From: Peribacillus frigoritolerans
GTDB lineage: Bacteria; Bacillota; Bacilli; Bacillales; DSM-1321
Reading direction: 5' to 3'
NCBI GenBank assembly: GCA_030562215.1
Contig: JAUPFL010000001.1
Location: forward strand, 496,001-560,000
Length of the DNA stretch: 64,000 nt
Part shown: in pieces, positions 19,737 to 30,272 of the stretch
How the letters are laid out: every line of letters begins with the position of its first letter
Position numbering within the stretch: the stretch's first letter is position 1
Translations under genes and position numbers: made by a program
Notes under the pieces: generated by a model
What the model saw: the letters and a program-made list of their open reading frames with translations, nothing else
The model's database searches: none
What the model was told of the DNA's origin: nothing

Positions 19737-20594
19737 TTGTATTTCTATAAAGAAGACCTAATCAATATGATCGTTCCCGATAAACCTGATCCAAATGCAG
19801 CAAAAGTGCTTCAGGAAACGCTTGGAGGGCAATTCGGTGAAATGCGGACGATGATGCAGTATTCTTTCCAAAGCGCCAACTTCCGCGGCAAGGCTAAACA
19901 ATATCGCGATTTAATCCGCGGAGTTTTCTTGGAGGAACTGAGCCACGTTGAACTTGTCCAATCAACCATCAATCAGCTGCTGAATGGTGCTGGCGGGGAT
20001 ATGCCTGGAGATGTCGCTATCGACGGCGCCCCATTGGATGAAGTCATCAAAGGCGGTGCAAACCCCCACCATTTCATCATCGGTGCGAAAGCATCCCTGC
20101 CCGTTGATGCTGGCGGCAATCCATGGAACGGATCATGGGTTTATGATCACGGCAATCTTGTGGCGAACCTTTTGAACAATGTCATGCTTGAATCCACGGG
20201 AGTCCTGCAAAAGTCCAGGATTTATGAAATGAGTTCCAATAAATCAATGCGCGAAACACTGGCATTTTTAATGGTTCGCGACAATGCCCATCAAAATGCA
20301 TTTGCCAAGGCATTGGAAACGCTTGGGGTCGACTGGGGAAAAGTCTTCCCTGTACCTAATTATGATTTGAACAAATATCCTGAATGCCGCAAATATGTGG
20401 ATTTAGGCTACCATAATGCCCAATTCAATTTCAGGATGGATCAAACTCGAATCGGCGAGATTTTCCAAGGGGAGACACCGAGCCGAAATGGCGGAAACCT
20501 TGCTGTTACCGAGCCTCCAAAAGGATTCCCGGTCCCTGAAATGCCGGATATGCCAAATGAACATAGCCCTGGATTAAGTGATTTGAACAATTAA
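19737..20594 (+). CDS. Manganese catalase
   Basis: Non-haem dimanganese catalase (ferritin-like four-helix bundle) that decomposes hydrogen peroxide; YdbD and CotJC are B. subtilis relatives. The 285-residue protein has the metal ligands in GGQFGEMRTMMQY and FLEELSHVELVQ, then DNAHQNAFAKALE. TTG start with AAGGAGGG seven bases upstream. The proline-rich tail (EMPDMPNEHSPG) is typical of the catalase form rather than CotJC. Stress or spore expression is likely but not shown by the sequence. Confidence 0.93.
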   Translation: MYFYKEDLINMIVPDKPDPNAAKVLQETLGGQFGEMRTMMQYSFQSANFRGKAKQYRDLIRGVFLEELSHVELVQSTINQLLNGAGGDMPGDVAIDGAPLDEVIKGGANPHHFIIGAKASLPVDAGGNPWNGSWVYDHGNLVANLLNNVMLESTGVLQKSRIYEMSSNKSMRETLAFLMVRDNAHQNAFAKALETLGVDWGKVFPVPNYDLNKYPECRKYVDLGYHNAQFNFRMDQTRIGEIFQGETPSRNGGNLAVTEPPKGFPVPEMPDMPNEHSPGLSDLNN

Positions 20595-20636
20595 AAAAGA
20601 AGGCGGACACATCATGTGTGTTCGCCTCCTGTTTTA
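20593..20636. terminator. Terminator after Mn catalase
   Basis: AGGCGGACAC and GTGTGTTCGCCT pair between two convergent genes, with an A run before and TTTTA after. Confidence 0.85.
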
Positions 20637-21247
20637 ATTATTGATATATTTTTCAAAAACAAAGCCAAAATCTTTCACATGGTACTTTTTCCGGCTGTCC
20701 ATCAACCATTCGAAAGCGGCTGAATTAATTTCCTTGAAACTTGCAGCCATTTGGCTTCCATCAGTGCGAACCTGGTTCAAAGTGGAAGAAGCAAGGTTTA
20801 CGCTTTGCTGGGCATATTGAAGGGCAAACTCATTCTCATGGCAAATTTCCGATATTTTCACGAGTGATTTGAACAAGTCTTTTAATTCTTCAATGAATTT
20901 CTTATGGACATCAATGGAGAAAGTCTTTGCACCGATCGAAAATTTAATTTCCGCATCCAAATCCACTGTCCCTGCTGTTTCAAGCGTGGCATTGGAAATA
21001 GTATACTGGCTGTAGCTATATCTTGTAAGTGTACGCTTTTTGCTAATGGCACTTGTGCCGTCCAAATGTATGAACGCTTGATTCGTGAAACAGTACTCAT
21101 CGGTTTTCGATTTAATCAGGAAATAAATTTTTCCCCATCTTCATGCATGATATAGTCATCTGCATCCACCTTGTCATAATCTGCAGGACTAATAACACTT
21201 CCAATATCACTAAGACCAAGGGCATCAGCCGCCATTTTCTTAAACAT
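20634..21247 (-). CDS. yvbH: YvbH-like PH-domain protein, one frame break
   Basis: Begins MFKKMAADALGLSDIG and, once one A is added to the run near 21128-21132, continues EKIYFLIKSKTDEYCFTNQA and then HLDGTSAISKKRTLTRY. This matches the bacterial PH-domain protein YvbH of B. subtilis, and the repaired length of 204 residues is the YvbH length. Residues about 1-125 form the PH-like domain; the rest is helical (LQYAQQSVNLASSTLNQV). Function unknown. GGGGG lies seven to eight bases before the ATG. Confidence 0.8.
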
Positions 21248-21271
21248 AACCATTCCCCCTATCCAATATCC

Positions 21272-21286
21272 AGGTGAATTTCACCT
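21272..21286. promoter_or_regulatory. Perfect palindrome upstream of the yvbH-like gene
   Basis: AGGTGAA-T-TTCACCT is a perfect inverted repeat in the 41 bases between the GNAT stop and the yvbH start on the minus strand. There is no T run, so a protein-binding site is as likely as a hairpin. Confidence 0.4.
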
Positions 21287-21288
21287 TA

Positions 21289-21770
21289 TTATATGCATTT
21301 CTCCAGTATTATCTCATCTCGGATCGGAATTCCATCAAAACTGTAAAATGGTATTTCCGGCTTGATTTTCCGTGATTCTTCCACGGCATTTTTTATGATT
21401 TCCGAAATGACATAACCACGCTTTTGAAAAACTTCAACGCCTGTAGATTATCGTTCGTTGTAATCGCTTTAATAGTATGGCAATTTTTTTCCTTAGCGAT
21501 ATTTTCCATCACATAAAGCAATGACGAGCCCACACCTTGATTCTCATGCTCACTGTTCAAAGAGATGATCTGACATACATGGTCGGATAATTTGTATGTT
21601 CCCAACCCCGTGATTTTTTCATTCTCGTCCATCACCCCAAAACCCTCAAGTTCCGCATAATGAAACAAGCCTCTTGAAAAAACGACTTGAGTCGTCTCCC
21701 AGTGCTGAATGAAAAAATCCTTGACCGTATCTGCCGCAATCATTCTTTTAGCTACGATTTGCATAACCAA
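21289..21770 (-). CDS. GNAT family N-acetyltransferase, one frame break
   Basis: An acetyl-CoA dependent N-acetyltransferase, substrate unknown. Motif A reads ISLNSEHENQGVGSSLLYVM, with the CoA-binding QGVGSS, followed by NDNLQALKFF. A missing base in the A run at 21427-21431 ends the frame early; repaired, it continues FFQKRGYVISEIIKNAVEES and ends DEIILEKCI, a normal domain ending, for 160 residues. The real start could be the ATG at 21764. Confidence 0.8.
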
Positions 21771-21931
21771 TTACGCCCCCAAAATTTCTATCTCTATGCT
21801 TATAGTATAAAATGCTTATGCTGAGAAGGGAACATTTAATTCTTTACTACCTTCTAACAAAACATAATACCATTCATATTCAGATAATCAATATCAAAAA
21901 ACGGGGCTCGAGATGCAGGCATCTTCCGGGA

Positions 21932-22156
21932 TCAAGAAAGGGTATCATCCTTTATACGCTGGTTCCTTCTGGTGACCTCATCTTCGAATTGCTTCGTTTT
22001 CAATTCTTCCTTCTTTGAATATCTAATAATAGCCCTCATCGTAAAAACGGCTGCCACTAGAAAAATGAAGCAAGTTATACCAGCCGAGATATATTCAGTC
22101 TTGTCTTCCGGAAAGTAAAGAAACAAACCTAGTAAAGCATGATTGAGAAAGTCCAT
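21932..22156 (-). CDS. Small single-pass membrane protein
   Basis: Seventy-four residues with one strong membrane helix (YISAGITCFIFLVAAVF) preceded by a hydrophobic amphipathic start and followed by a charged tail of about 30 residues (RYSKKEELKTKQFEDEVTRR). A plausible ribosome-binding site (AGGAAGGATGTA) precedes the ATG. I do not recognise a family. Confidence 0.55.
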   Translation of the reverse strand: MDFLNHALLGLFLYFPEDKTEYISAGITCFIFLVAAVFTMRAIIRYSKKEELKTKQFEDEVTRRNQRIKDDTLS

Positions 22157-22250
22157 CCGCTACATCCTTCCTGATAGGGAATTAAACTGCATTCTCTCAT
22201 TATATCAATTACCAGAACAATCCACTAGTGGGCCTAATCCACTAAAACCT

Positions 22251-22277
22251 AAAAAAAGAGAGGCACTGAGCCCCTCG
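22251..22277 (-). terminator. Terminator of ppiB
   Basis: On the minus strand GAGGGGC and GTGCCTC pair, followed by seven T residues. Confidence 0.75.
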
Positions 22278-22289
22278 CTTCGCTTTTAT

Positions 22290-22880
22290 TTATAAAATGG
22301 CGATCCCTTTAATGACTACATCCACTGCTGGCTTATCGCCCGCAACTGTCTCTACGTTAGCAATCGAATCAACAACGTCCATGCCTTCGACCACTTGTCC
22401 AAAAACAGAGTGTTTATGATCCAGCCACGGTGTGCCTCCTTGTTCCATATAAGCACTGATGATTTCTTCCGGATAACCGGCTTGCTTCATTTGCTCACCC
22501 ATCCTGCTGTCCACATGCGGGGCTTGTACGACGAAGAATTGGCTGCCGTTTGTTCCCGGGCCTGCATTAGCCATGGAAAGAGCTCCGCGCAAATTGAATA
22601 ATTGCATGGAGAACTCGTCCTCAAATGGAGCTCCCCAAATACTTTCTCCACCCATTCCAGTCCCTGTCGGATCTCCGCCTTGAAGCATGAAGTCCTTGAT
22701 GACACGGTGGAAGATGATTCCTTCGTAATAACCGTTTTCAGCATGTGTCAGGAAATTTTCCACTGTCTTCGGAGCCAGTTCAGGGAATAATTTAATTTTA
22801 ATATCGCCCATCGTCGTTTGCATGATGACCGCTTTTTCATTTTCCAAAACTTCACTTGTTAATTGTGGAAAGTTTGTCAT
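22290..22880 (-). CDS. ppiB: Cyclophilin-type peptidyl-prolyl isomerase
   Basis: Cytoplasmic prolyl isomerase assisting protein folding. Core motifs: [20 protein letters not shown] with the catalytic Arg, [19 protein letters not shown] and [15 protein letters not shown]. The 196-residue protein carries an insert common in longer Bacillus cyclophilins ([20 protein letters not shown]), so it is larger than B. subtilis PpiB. ATG at 22880 with AGAGGT upstream; an ATG at 22940 has no good site. ppiB is not at this place in B. subtilis. Confidence 0.9.
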   Translation of the reverse strand: MTNFPQLTSEVLENEKAVIMQTTMGDIKIKLFPELAPKTVENFLTHAENGYYEGIIFHRVIKDFMLQGGDPTGTGMGGESIWGAPFEDEFSMQLFNLRGALSMANAGPGTNGSQFFVVQAPHVDSRMGEQMKQAGYPEEIISAYMEQGGTPWLDHKHSVFGQVVEGMDVVDSIANVETVAGDKPAVDVVIKGIAIL

Positions 22881-23057
22881 TGTACATAACCTCTTTCTTT
22901 TTAAAATAAAATGGCATGAAACACCATTTTTCATCTTCATTTGTACACTTTACACGATTTTCATAAAAAAGCATCTTTACGAAATTGAAGAAATTCGCTG
23001 TGAAAAATCGTTGTTCTTATGTATCATGAAGGAAGTTAAAAGAAAGGTGGTAGGGAA

Positions 23058-23444
23058 ATGTCAGAACAGGATTTTAAAATCGGCGATAAGGTTACCGCCA
23101 TATATAAAACTGGAAAATACATCGGGGAAGTCACCGATATCAGACCTGCTGCATATCTTGTTAAAGTGTTGGCTGTCTTGAAGCATCCCATGCAGGGAGA
23201 TCTTCATAACCCGAAGCAAACGGAAGTGTCCATGTTCCATCAGCGGCGTGCTCTTGCATTCCGGGAGCAAACCAATGTACCAAAGAATATGGTAAGGACT
23301 TTCGATGGGGAGATTCCTGAGTATAAGGAATCCTTAAGAGAAGCTGTTGAGAAAATGAAAGGCACTTTAAGCGAAGCCCAAACAGAGTGGAATGATAAAA
23401 GCTTACAGTTGCTTGAAGATCTAGCGGCGGATTATTTCAAATAA
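23058..23444 (+). CDS. kapB: Kinase-associated protein KapB
   Basis: A 128-residue protein matching KapB of B. subtilis, needed there for KinB activity in the sporulation phosphorelay. It starts with an SH3-like barrel (FKIGDKVTAIYKTGKYIGEV) and has YLVKVLAVLKHPMQGDLHNP and a helical C terminus. Although KapB is often called a lipoprotein, no lipobox or signal peptide is visible here. GAAAGGTGG precedes the ATG. Unlike B. subtilis, no kinB gene is upstream; instead the gene faces away from ppiB. Confidence 0.9.
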   Translation: MSEQDFKIGDKVTAIYKTGKYIGEVTDIRPAAYLVKVLAVLKHPMQGDLHNPKQTEVSMFHQRRALAFREQTNVPKNMVRTFDGEIPEYKESLREAVEKMKGTLSEAQTEWNDKSLQLLEDLAADYFK

Positions 23445-23450
23445 AGCATG

Positions 23451-23488
23451 ATAAAAGCCAAATCAGTAGTATATGATTTGGCTTTTAT
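23451..23488. terminator. Terminator between kapB and kapD
   Basis: ATAAAAGCCAAATCA and TGATTTGGCTTTTAT form a perfect 15-base stem between convergent genes. Confidence 0.92.
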
Positions 23489-24108
23489 AACGCTAAATGA
23501 TTCAATACCTTTGATAAATCAATGCGGTCGCCAATTGTCGTCGGTTCATGATTTTTCATATAACTTTTATCCTTCTCCACTAACTTAAAGATATTATATG
23601 TCGTAATCGCATCATCCAGCGCCCTGTGATGCTTGCCTGTCCCTTCTTTGCCATAGGCCTGTACAGCTTTCCAAAGTCCGGTTTGATTTTGATCCCCGAA
23701 AAAGCGTTTATACTCCAGGCAAAGATCATTTTCTTTCCCTGAAAAAGGGAAATCCAATCCTGCTTTCTGACAATTCTGTCGAAGCACCTTCATGTCCATA
23801 TTTCCCCACGTAACAATCGTCGTCGGGTGCTGCTCATCTATTTTCTTCAATAACGCAACCAGTTCTTCAAATGAAATCCCCCGGTCCACCTGATCCTGGG
23901 TAATGTTCAAGAACTTCTTGCATCTTCCCGTTAAAACTGGAAATTTCAATGGGTTAACAAAAGATGAGAATTGTTCCTCAATGGTCCCATTAATGACGGT
24001 GACTAAACCAACCTCAATGATTTCAGGATAAAACCCCTTTGGATTGGCTTTTCCTTCCGGCATCGTAAATTCAAAATCAATGAATACATATTGCTGTTGT
24101 TCCTCCAT
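23485..24108 (-). CDS. kapD: Exonuclease-fold protein KapD
   Basis: A DEDDh 3'-5' exonuclease-fold protein; KapD of B. subtilis inhibits the KinA sporulation pathway when overproduced. Exo I motif VFIDFEFTMPE, Exo II near VTWGNMDMKVL, Exo III GKHHRALDDAITTYNIF. ATG at 24108 behind AAGGGGGTCAT. In B. subtilis it lies next to kapB in the same direction; here it converges on it. Confidence 0.9.
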   Translation of the reverse strand: MEEQQQYVFIDFEFTMPEGKANPKGFYPEIIEVGLVTVINGTIEEQFSSFVNPLKFPVLTGRCKKFLNITQDQVDRGISFEELVALLKKIDEQHPTTIVTWGNMDMKVLRQNCQKAGLDFPFSGKENDLCLEYKRFFGDQNQTGLWKAVQAYGKEGTGKHHRALDDAITTYNIFKLVEKDKSYMKNHEPTTIGDRIDLSKVLNHLAL

Positions 24109-24374
24109 TTTTATGACCCCCTTCATATTCCTGACATTAAACAAACATGTTTTTTCTCACGAGATTATTATAACAGAAGATTTAGAAAGTTATTTCTTTG
24201 GATCGCAACACACCATTCGGATACCGCTCCTGCCGTCATACCTAATTTACCCAAAACTCTTTATTGTCTACCTTTTTTGGATTATGATGGATGAATGAAC
24301 CAAAAGTACCATTTTTTCATCCCTTCATTCCAAGGACATACATACTAAAAATATATTAGTTAGGAAGTTGAACT

Positions 24375-26230
24375 ATGCGCACGTATCTTGGTTATATCAC
24401 GATTTCCCTCTTAGTTCCCGTCTTGATCCTTTTCATTTTCCTTTCCTATCAGGAGTGGTCCTTAGCGCAATCTCCTATCATGTACTCGACGAGCGAATTC
24501 CGGTTGAATCGATAGAACTGGCTCAGAATAGTTACATGAAGGCGGCAAATGGAAAGGTCATCAGTGAAATTTCCACAGGTGAGAAACGGACTTACTTAAA
24601 ACTTGAAGACATCCCCCTTTTCCTGGAAAACCTGTTCATCGTTACAGAGGACCAGAAATTTCATGATCATGCAGGAGTCGACCTTTCCGGCATAAGCAGG
24701 GCGCTTCTTATCAATTCACAAAATAAAACAATCGAACAAGGCGGCAGTACCATTACCCAGCAACTGGCCAGGAATGTTTATCTATCACATGATAGGACAT
24801 ATAACCGAAAACTCAGTGAACTCATTTATGCCTATCAGATAGAGCGAAAAAATCAAAACCGGAAATCATGGAGCTGTATTTGAATGCCATATATTTCAGT
24901 AATGGAGCTTATGGAATCGAAGCAGCTTCCCAATATTATTTCAGTAAACCGACTGGAGAGTTAACCAAGGCGGAACTTGCCTTCCTTGCCGCAATCCCTA
25001 ATAATCCGGAAAAATATAATCCCCTTGAACATTTCGATGCGACGAAAAAGCGTCAGGAGAGATTACTGGAACAAATGGTTGCCAATAGTGCTTTAGATCA
25101 GGCCGAGTACGAAAAGCTTATCAAAAGTACGATTAAATTAGACTTGTCCACCCCGGTCGACTTATATCCCGATTACGTGACATATGTTCATCAGGAATTG
25201 AAAAACCTGGTGGCATCCTCCGAGGGTCTCGGCAAATCTCTGCAAAGCACTGATGTCGCTATACGCAATAAAGCGGAAGCTAAGCTGGATAAAAAGGTCA
25301 AAAAGCTTTTGAATTCCGGTGTAACCATCCATACCGCACTCGATACTAAACTGCAAACACAGTCAAAGACTGCTGTACAATCAAAAATCGGTGTCAATGA
25401 TATCGAGGGAGCTTTAGTGGTTATACAGCATCATACGCACGAGCTTGTCTCTTTGATTGGGGGAAAGGATTATAAAAAAATTCTTTCAACCGGGCATACC
25501 AAAGCTATAGGCAGCCAGGGTCAGCCATTAAGCCGCTTCTCGATTATGCTCCCTATTTAGAAGAAACGGATGCTGACATCAATCAGCTCGTTAGCGGAGC
25601 AAGCTATTGCAGCAATAGCTATTGTCCAAAGAATTATAGCGGCCGCAGCTACGGGATGGTCACACTAAGAACCGCCTTCGCTCAGTCCTATAACACACCC
25701 GCCATAAGACTTTTTGAAAAGACGGGGTGGAAACGAGTTTCAAGTACCTGGATGCTTTCGACTTTAAAAAGGTCAGTAAAAAAGACCACCATACGAGTTC
25801 GGCCATAGGCGGATTCGAATATGGCATGAGTCCCCTTGAACTCACAAATGCTTATACTTCCTTCCATGACGGAAACTATCAGCCAGCGCGTGCCATTACT
25901 AAAGTCACCGATCAAGAAGGTAAAGTCCTTTATAAATGGAAAGACCGCTCCAAGGAGATATGGAACAAGGGCACCGTAGCCAAGATGCGGCAGCTGCTCC
26001 ATGAAACGACCCTTTCCGGGACAGCCCGCAAAGCCTACTTTCCTACAGATTATGTCGGGGGTAAAACCGGTACGACCAATGATGTGAAAGACATGTGGTT
26101 TGTCGGGCTGACAGCAAACTATACAACAGGAGTTTGGATTGGAAGGGACAAGCCATCCAATCTACAATCCATTTATTCACATGCACCCCATGTATTGATT
26201 TGGAAAGATATCAGCCAGACTGCCGAGTGA
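24375..26230 (+). CDS. pbpD: Penicillin-binding protein 4 (class A), four frame breaks
   Basis: A bifunctional peptidoglycan glycosyltransferase/transpeptidase, anchored by an N-terminal helix (MRTYLGYITISLLVPVLILF). Glycosyltransferase motifs: TEDQKFHDHAGVDL, GGSTITQQLARN and NAIYFSNGAYG. Transpeptidase: QPGSAIKPLL containing the SxxK serine, SYNTPAIR, and GGKTGTTNDVKDMW. Single bases are missing at about 24440-24470 and in the runs at 24847-24852, 25474-25480 and 25724-25727. After repair the protein has 619 residues, close to B. subtilis PbpD. Repair of the first break is approximate. Confidence 0.92.
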
Positions 26231-26232
26231 AA

Positions 26233-26262
26233 AAGAAGGTGCCGCAATGGCACCTTCTTAGT
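26233..26262 (+). terminator. Terminator of pbpD
   Basis: AAGAAGGTGCC/GGCACCTTCTT, a perfect stem with a five-base loop just after the stop codon. Confidence 0.88.
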
Positions 26263-26377
26263 TTGTCAATAAAATGAGGTTCGGAATGGTCCCAATCCCT
26301 AACACGATTTGATCATGGAATTATTACTATGATTTTTTACTATTCTAAGGGATGTTTTTCAGGGTTTGTAAAATTAC

Positions 26378-26466
26378 GTTGAATTTCACTCCAGGCACTC
26401 GCTTTCCGCGGGCGGTCCGGGAGCCGCTTTCCCCGCAGGAGTCCCGTACCTTCCGTTCCAATCAAC
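26378..26466. repeat. Short copy of the dispersed GC-rich repeat
   Basis: Begins GTTGAATTTCACTCC, contains CTCGCTTTCCGCGG and CCGCAGGAGTCCCG, and ends TTCCAATCAAC. These blocks match the minus strand of the element at 42783-42910, with the central part shortened. Non-coding. The 26263-26560 interval otherwise holds only a hairpin near 26534-26560. Confidence 0.7.
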
Positions 26467-26560
26467 TTTATATTTGTTTTAGAACAAACTGTAGGCACAC
26501 TCAATGATTATCAAGTTTATCCACAGTCTGTAAGGTACCGATGATGGAACCTTCTTTTTG

Positions 26561-27118
26561 CTATATTGGAAGACTTGCAATGACGCTGTTATAAAGCTTC
26601 AATCCCGCATAAGCGACTATTGAAATCAGTGCCGTCCAAACGAAGATTGGAAAGAAAACCAATCCCACTAGCCTCGACAAATTCAGGCTCGGGCTTAACT
26701 TGTTGACAAAATAAATTAAAGCCGCGACATTCGTTGCGATAAAGATCGCCCCAAGCCCGATGATGAATTGAACACTGAATAATGAACAGGCACCGCCAAT
26801 CACATATATGACAGACCCCTTTCTTACACTGTTCAGGGCTTTACCCTCCGAATCCTTGGAAAAGAATAATAACGACAGCTCCAATATCGTATCGGAGATC
26901 AGCTTCAATGCAGCAAAAACCATGAAGAATAATAGGAGCAATACGATCAGCAGCGCCAGCTTGATGCCGGTCTCAGAAAAAAACTCCAGCATCCCTTGGT
27001 AGATTCCCAAATTCCCAAATAACTTGAGCATTTGCATTTCCCCATAAATGGCAAAGGAAAGGCCGAATAATAGGATTGAAATGATTGGTAAATAGCTAAG
27101 TAAATATGTGTTTTTCAT
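26561..27118 (-). CDS. yufK: YufK-like membrane protein
   Basis: A 185-residue protein with about five membrane helices, starting MKNTYLLSYLPIISILLFG. Length and position between pbpD and the mrp operon suggest YufK of B. subtilis (DUF5366). Function unknown. GGATGGAG lies before the ATG at 27118. Confidence 0.7.
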   Translation of the reverse strand: MKNTYLLSYLPIISILLFGLSFAIYGEMQMLKLFGNLGIYQGMLEFFSETGIKLALLIVLLLLFFMVFAALKLISDTILELSLLFFSKDSEGKALNSVRKGSVIYVIGGACSLFSVQFIIGLGAIFIATNVAALIYFVNKLSPSLNLSRLVGLVFFPIFVWTALISIVAYAGLKLYNSVIASLPI

Positions 27119-27449
27119 GATTTCTCCATCCATGCGTCTTTTATCCTATATTATGCAAGATAATCCATGATTTCACAATGAATACGCTGCTGATTTACCC
27201 TTGAAAAACTTTTTTTATAAATTTTTCAGTACCGTTCCCCCTCCTTTTCTACCTATATATAAAACATCATTCAAGTTGGCCTTGACCGTTTTTAAAGCCA
27301 TGCAAACCCACATAAATTGCGTTATACTTTTAAGCGAGGCGAGCATTCGATAAAAAAATACATATTCAACGAAGATTTCCTAACGTCTAGGATTACGCGA
27401 AAAAGCATAATAAGACGACTGACTTCGTTTTTTAAAAAAGGGGGAGTTT
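27119..27449. other. Upstream region of the mrp operon
   Basis: About 330 bases between the divergent yufK-like gene and mrpA. It must contain the mrp promoter. No gene or confident promoter was recognised. Confidence 0.5.
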
Positions 27450-29854
27450 ATGTCTTTACTTCATTGGGCGGTATTATCACCGTTTCTATTAGCAATTATT
27501 GTACCAATATTGTACAAACTATTTCGACAAATACATACAGGATGGTTTGTATTGATTTTACCGATTCTCCTTTTCACCTATTTTTCAAGGTTCATTTCCT
27601 TGACCAAACAAGGAGATATCATTATTGAAAGCGCAACATGGATCCCTTCTCTCGGAATTGATGTTGATTTCTATGTGGATGGACTGGGGCTTTTGTTTGC
27701 CTTGCTCATTACAGGTATCGGTTCACTCGTCGTTCTGTATTCAATTTTCTATTTATCGAAGGAGAAGGAAAAGCTGAACCAATTTTACGTCTTCCTTTTG
27801 CTTTTCATGGGAGCGATGCTTGGTGTCGTCCTATCCGATAATCTAATTGTCCTTTATTCGTTTTGGGAATTCACGAGTTTATCATCTTTTCTATTGATAG
27901 GATATTGGAATGAGAGGGAGCGTTCACGTTATGGGGCGCAGAAATCCCTGCTGATTACTGTGCTTGGAGGCTTAAGCATGCTTGGGGGCATCATTCTCCT
28001 TTCCATTATGGGGAACACATTCAGCATACGGGAATTGATTGCCCAAAGCGGGGAACTTATGAACCAATCACTCTTCGTTCCTGCACTTTTGCTTGTGCTG
28101 CTTGGCGCGTTCACTAAATCCGCACAGTTCCCGTTCCATATCTGGCTTCCTGATGCGATGGAAGCTCCTACACCGGTCAGTGCTTACCTTCATTCAGCCA
28201 CAATGGTAAAGGCTGGTATTTATTTGGTTGCCCGATTAAGCCCTGTTTTTGCAGAATCAGGATTATGGTTCTGGCTCGTTTCGATCGCCGGATTGATCAC
28301 CCTGTTATGGGGCTCATTCTCTGCAATCAAGCAGACTGATTTGAAGGGGATTCTCGCTTTTTCCACCATCAGTCAGCTCGGATTGATCATGTCGCTTTTG
28401 GGACTTGGTGCGGCGGCACTCCACTATGAAACGTTGGGGGAAAATATATACTTGGCGGCCACGGTTGCCGCAGTATTCCACTTGATTAATCATGCGACTT
28501 TTAAAGGGAGCCTCTTCATGGTTGCAGGCATCATTGATCATGAAACCGGTACGCGTGATATCAGAAAGCTTGGCGGATTGATGCAGTTGATGCCGATCAC
28601 TTTCACCGTCGCTGTGATCGGTGCTTTTTCAATGGCTGGACTTCCGCCCTTCAATGGTTTTTTGAGCAAGGAAATGTTCCTGGCCAGCATGTTGAATGTA
28701 TTGGAATTGAATATCTTCAACATGGAGACATGGGGGTCCTGTTTCCTGTGGTGGCATGGGTAGCCAGTGTATTCACTTTTATTTATAGCATGATCGTCGT
28801 GCTCAAACCCTTTACAGGCAAACTTCAGTTACAGCTATTGGAAAAGAAGCCCCACGAGGCACCGGTCGGGATGCTGATATCCCCGATCATCCTTGCTTCG
28901 TTGGTCATCGTTTTCGGTATTTTTCCAAACTTGCTATCTTCATCAATCATTAAACCTGCGGTAGCCGGCATACAGCCAAGCTTGGCTGGACCGGATTTCC
29001 ATGTCCATATCGCCTTCTGGCATGGATTCAAACCTGAAGTATGGATGACCATCGGCATCATAGCATTTGGAATTCTTTTATACAAAACGCTTCCGAAGTG
29101 GCAGAAAATCACTCAGTTCATTCCTGAACGTATCTCCCTGAATGCTTTGTATGATAACGGGGTAAGAGGGTTCGAACGCTCAGCTTCCTTCGTCATGAAA
29201 GCATTAATGACAGGTTCGATTCGGACGTATCTGCTTTCAATCTTCCTTTTCTTCATTCTTTCCTTGGGCTTTACGCTCTATTGGAAGGATGCATTTAAAT
29301 TGGATGCAGGGAATTTTGCCCCGATCGGCATATATGAATTGGTATTGGCTGCGATCATCGTGATTGGCTCGATCGCCATTCTGTTTGCAAGATCTCGTTT
29401 AACTTCCATTATCATCTTAGGAGCCGTCGGTTATACGATTTCCCTATTTTTCGTTTTGCTGCGGGCACCGGATTTAGCCTTGACTCAGCTAGTCATCGAA
29501 ACGATTTCGGTATCGCTGTTTTTGCTCTGTTTCTTCCACCTTCCGTTAATGGGAAGCAGAAAGGAAGAACGGATGACATTCAAGTTGAATAATGCCCTGA
29601 TATCCATTGGTGTAGGAGTCATCGTGACATTGATTGCCTTATCGGCACATAGCAATAAACTATTTGATTCCATATCCAGTTACTATCTTGAAAATGCTTA
29701 TAAGGAAGCAGGCGGGAAAAACGTCGTAAATGTCATACTCGTTGACTTCCGCGGACTTGATACGATGTTTGAAATCAGTGTCCTTTCCATCGCTGCGCTC
29801 GGAATATTCGCGATGATCAAATTGCGTTTGACAGGGGGAAAAGATAAATCATGA
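27450..29854 (+). CDS. mrpA: Na+/H+ antiporter subunit A, one frame break
   Basis: The largest subunit of the Mrp complex, which exports Na+ in exchange for protons and resembles parts of respiratory complex I. About 801 residues and some 20 membrane helices after repair. Proton-channel features include HIWLPDAMEAPTPVSAYLHS and NHATFKGSLFM. The C-terminal part has the MrpA-specific domain (RAPDLALTQLVIET). A G is missing in the run at 28732-28736; repair joins METWG to VLFPVVAWVAS. Strong GGGGGAG before the ATG. First gene of a seven-gene operon. Confidence 0.95.
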
Positions 29855-30272
29855 AGCAAAATGACCTGATTCTCCAAACGGTTACGAAAGTCGCCGCCTT
29901 TGCTATCTTGCTGTTTGCGGTAGCCATCTTTTAGGCGGGCATTATTCGCCAGGTGGCGGGTTTGTCGGCGGTTTAATGACTTCAGCCGCCATAGTCCTGC
30001 TGTTGCTCGCTTTCGACATTAAAACCGTCACCGGCATTTTGCCGATTGACTATAAGTTAATGATCGGTTCAGGCTTGTTCATATCAAGCCTGACCGTAGC
30101 CGGCGGGCTGGTGTTCGGGGTGCCCCTCATGACACATGTTTATCAATATGTTGATTTACCGCTTCTTGGGCACATCTCGCTTCATACCGCGGTACTTTTT
30201 GATCTTGGTGTTTATCTTGTGGTTGTTGGTGTAACGATGACCATTATTCAAACGATAGGGGAGAGTGAATAA
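29851..30272 (+). CDS. mrpB: Na+/H+ antiporter subunit B, one frame break
   Basis: MrpB subunit of the antiporter, 140 residues, four membrane helices. The ATG overlaps the mrpA stop by four bases. A T is missing at 29929-29932; with it the protein reads AVAIFLGGHYSPGGGFVGGL, the conserved MrpB motif, then DYKLMIGSGLF. Its stop overlaps the mrpC start. Confidence 0.94.

Noticed and set aside
24375..26230. pbpD, pgi and others as real pseudogenes
   Set aside because: All parts are well conserved on both sides of each break, only single bases are involved, and the same kind of error hits essential genes throughout the window.
26463..26560. Hairpin AAGGTACC/GGAACCTT near 26534 as a terminator for the yufK-like gene
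   Set aside because: The T run is on the plus-strand side, so it does not suit the minus-strand gene; its role is unclear.
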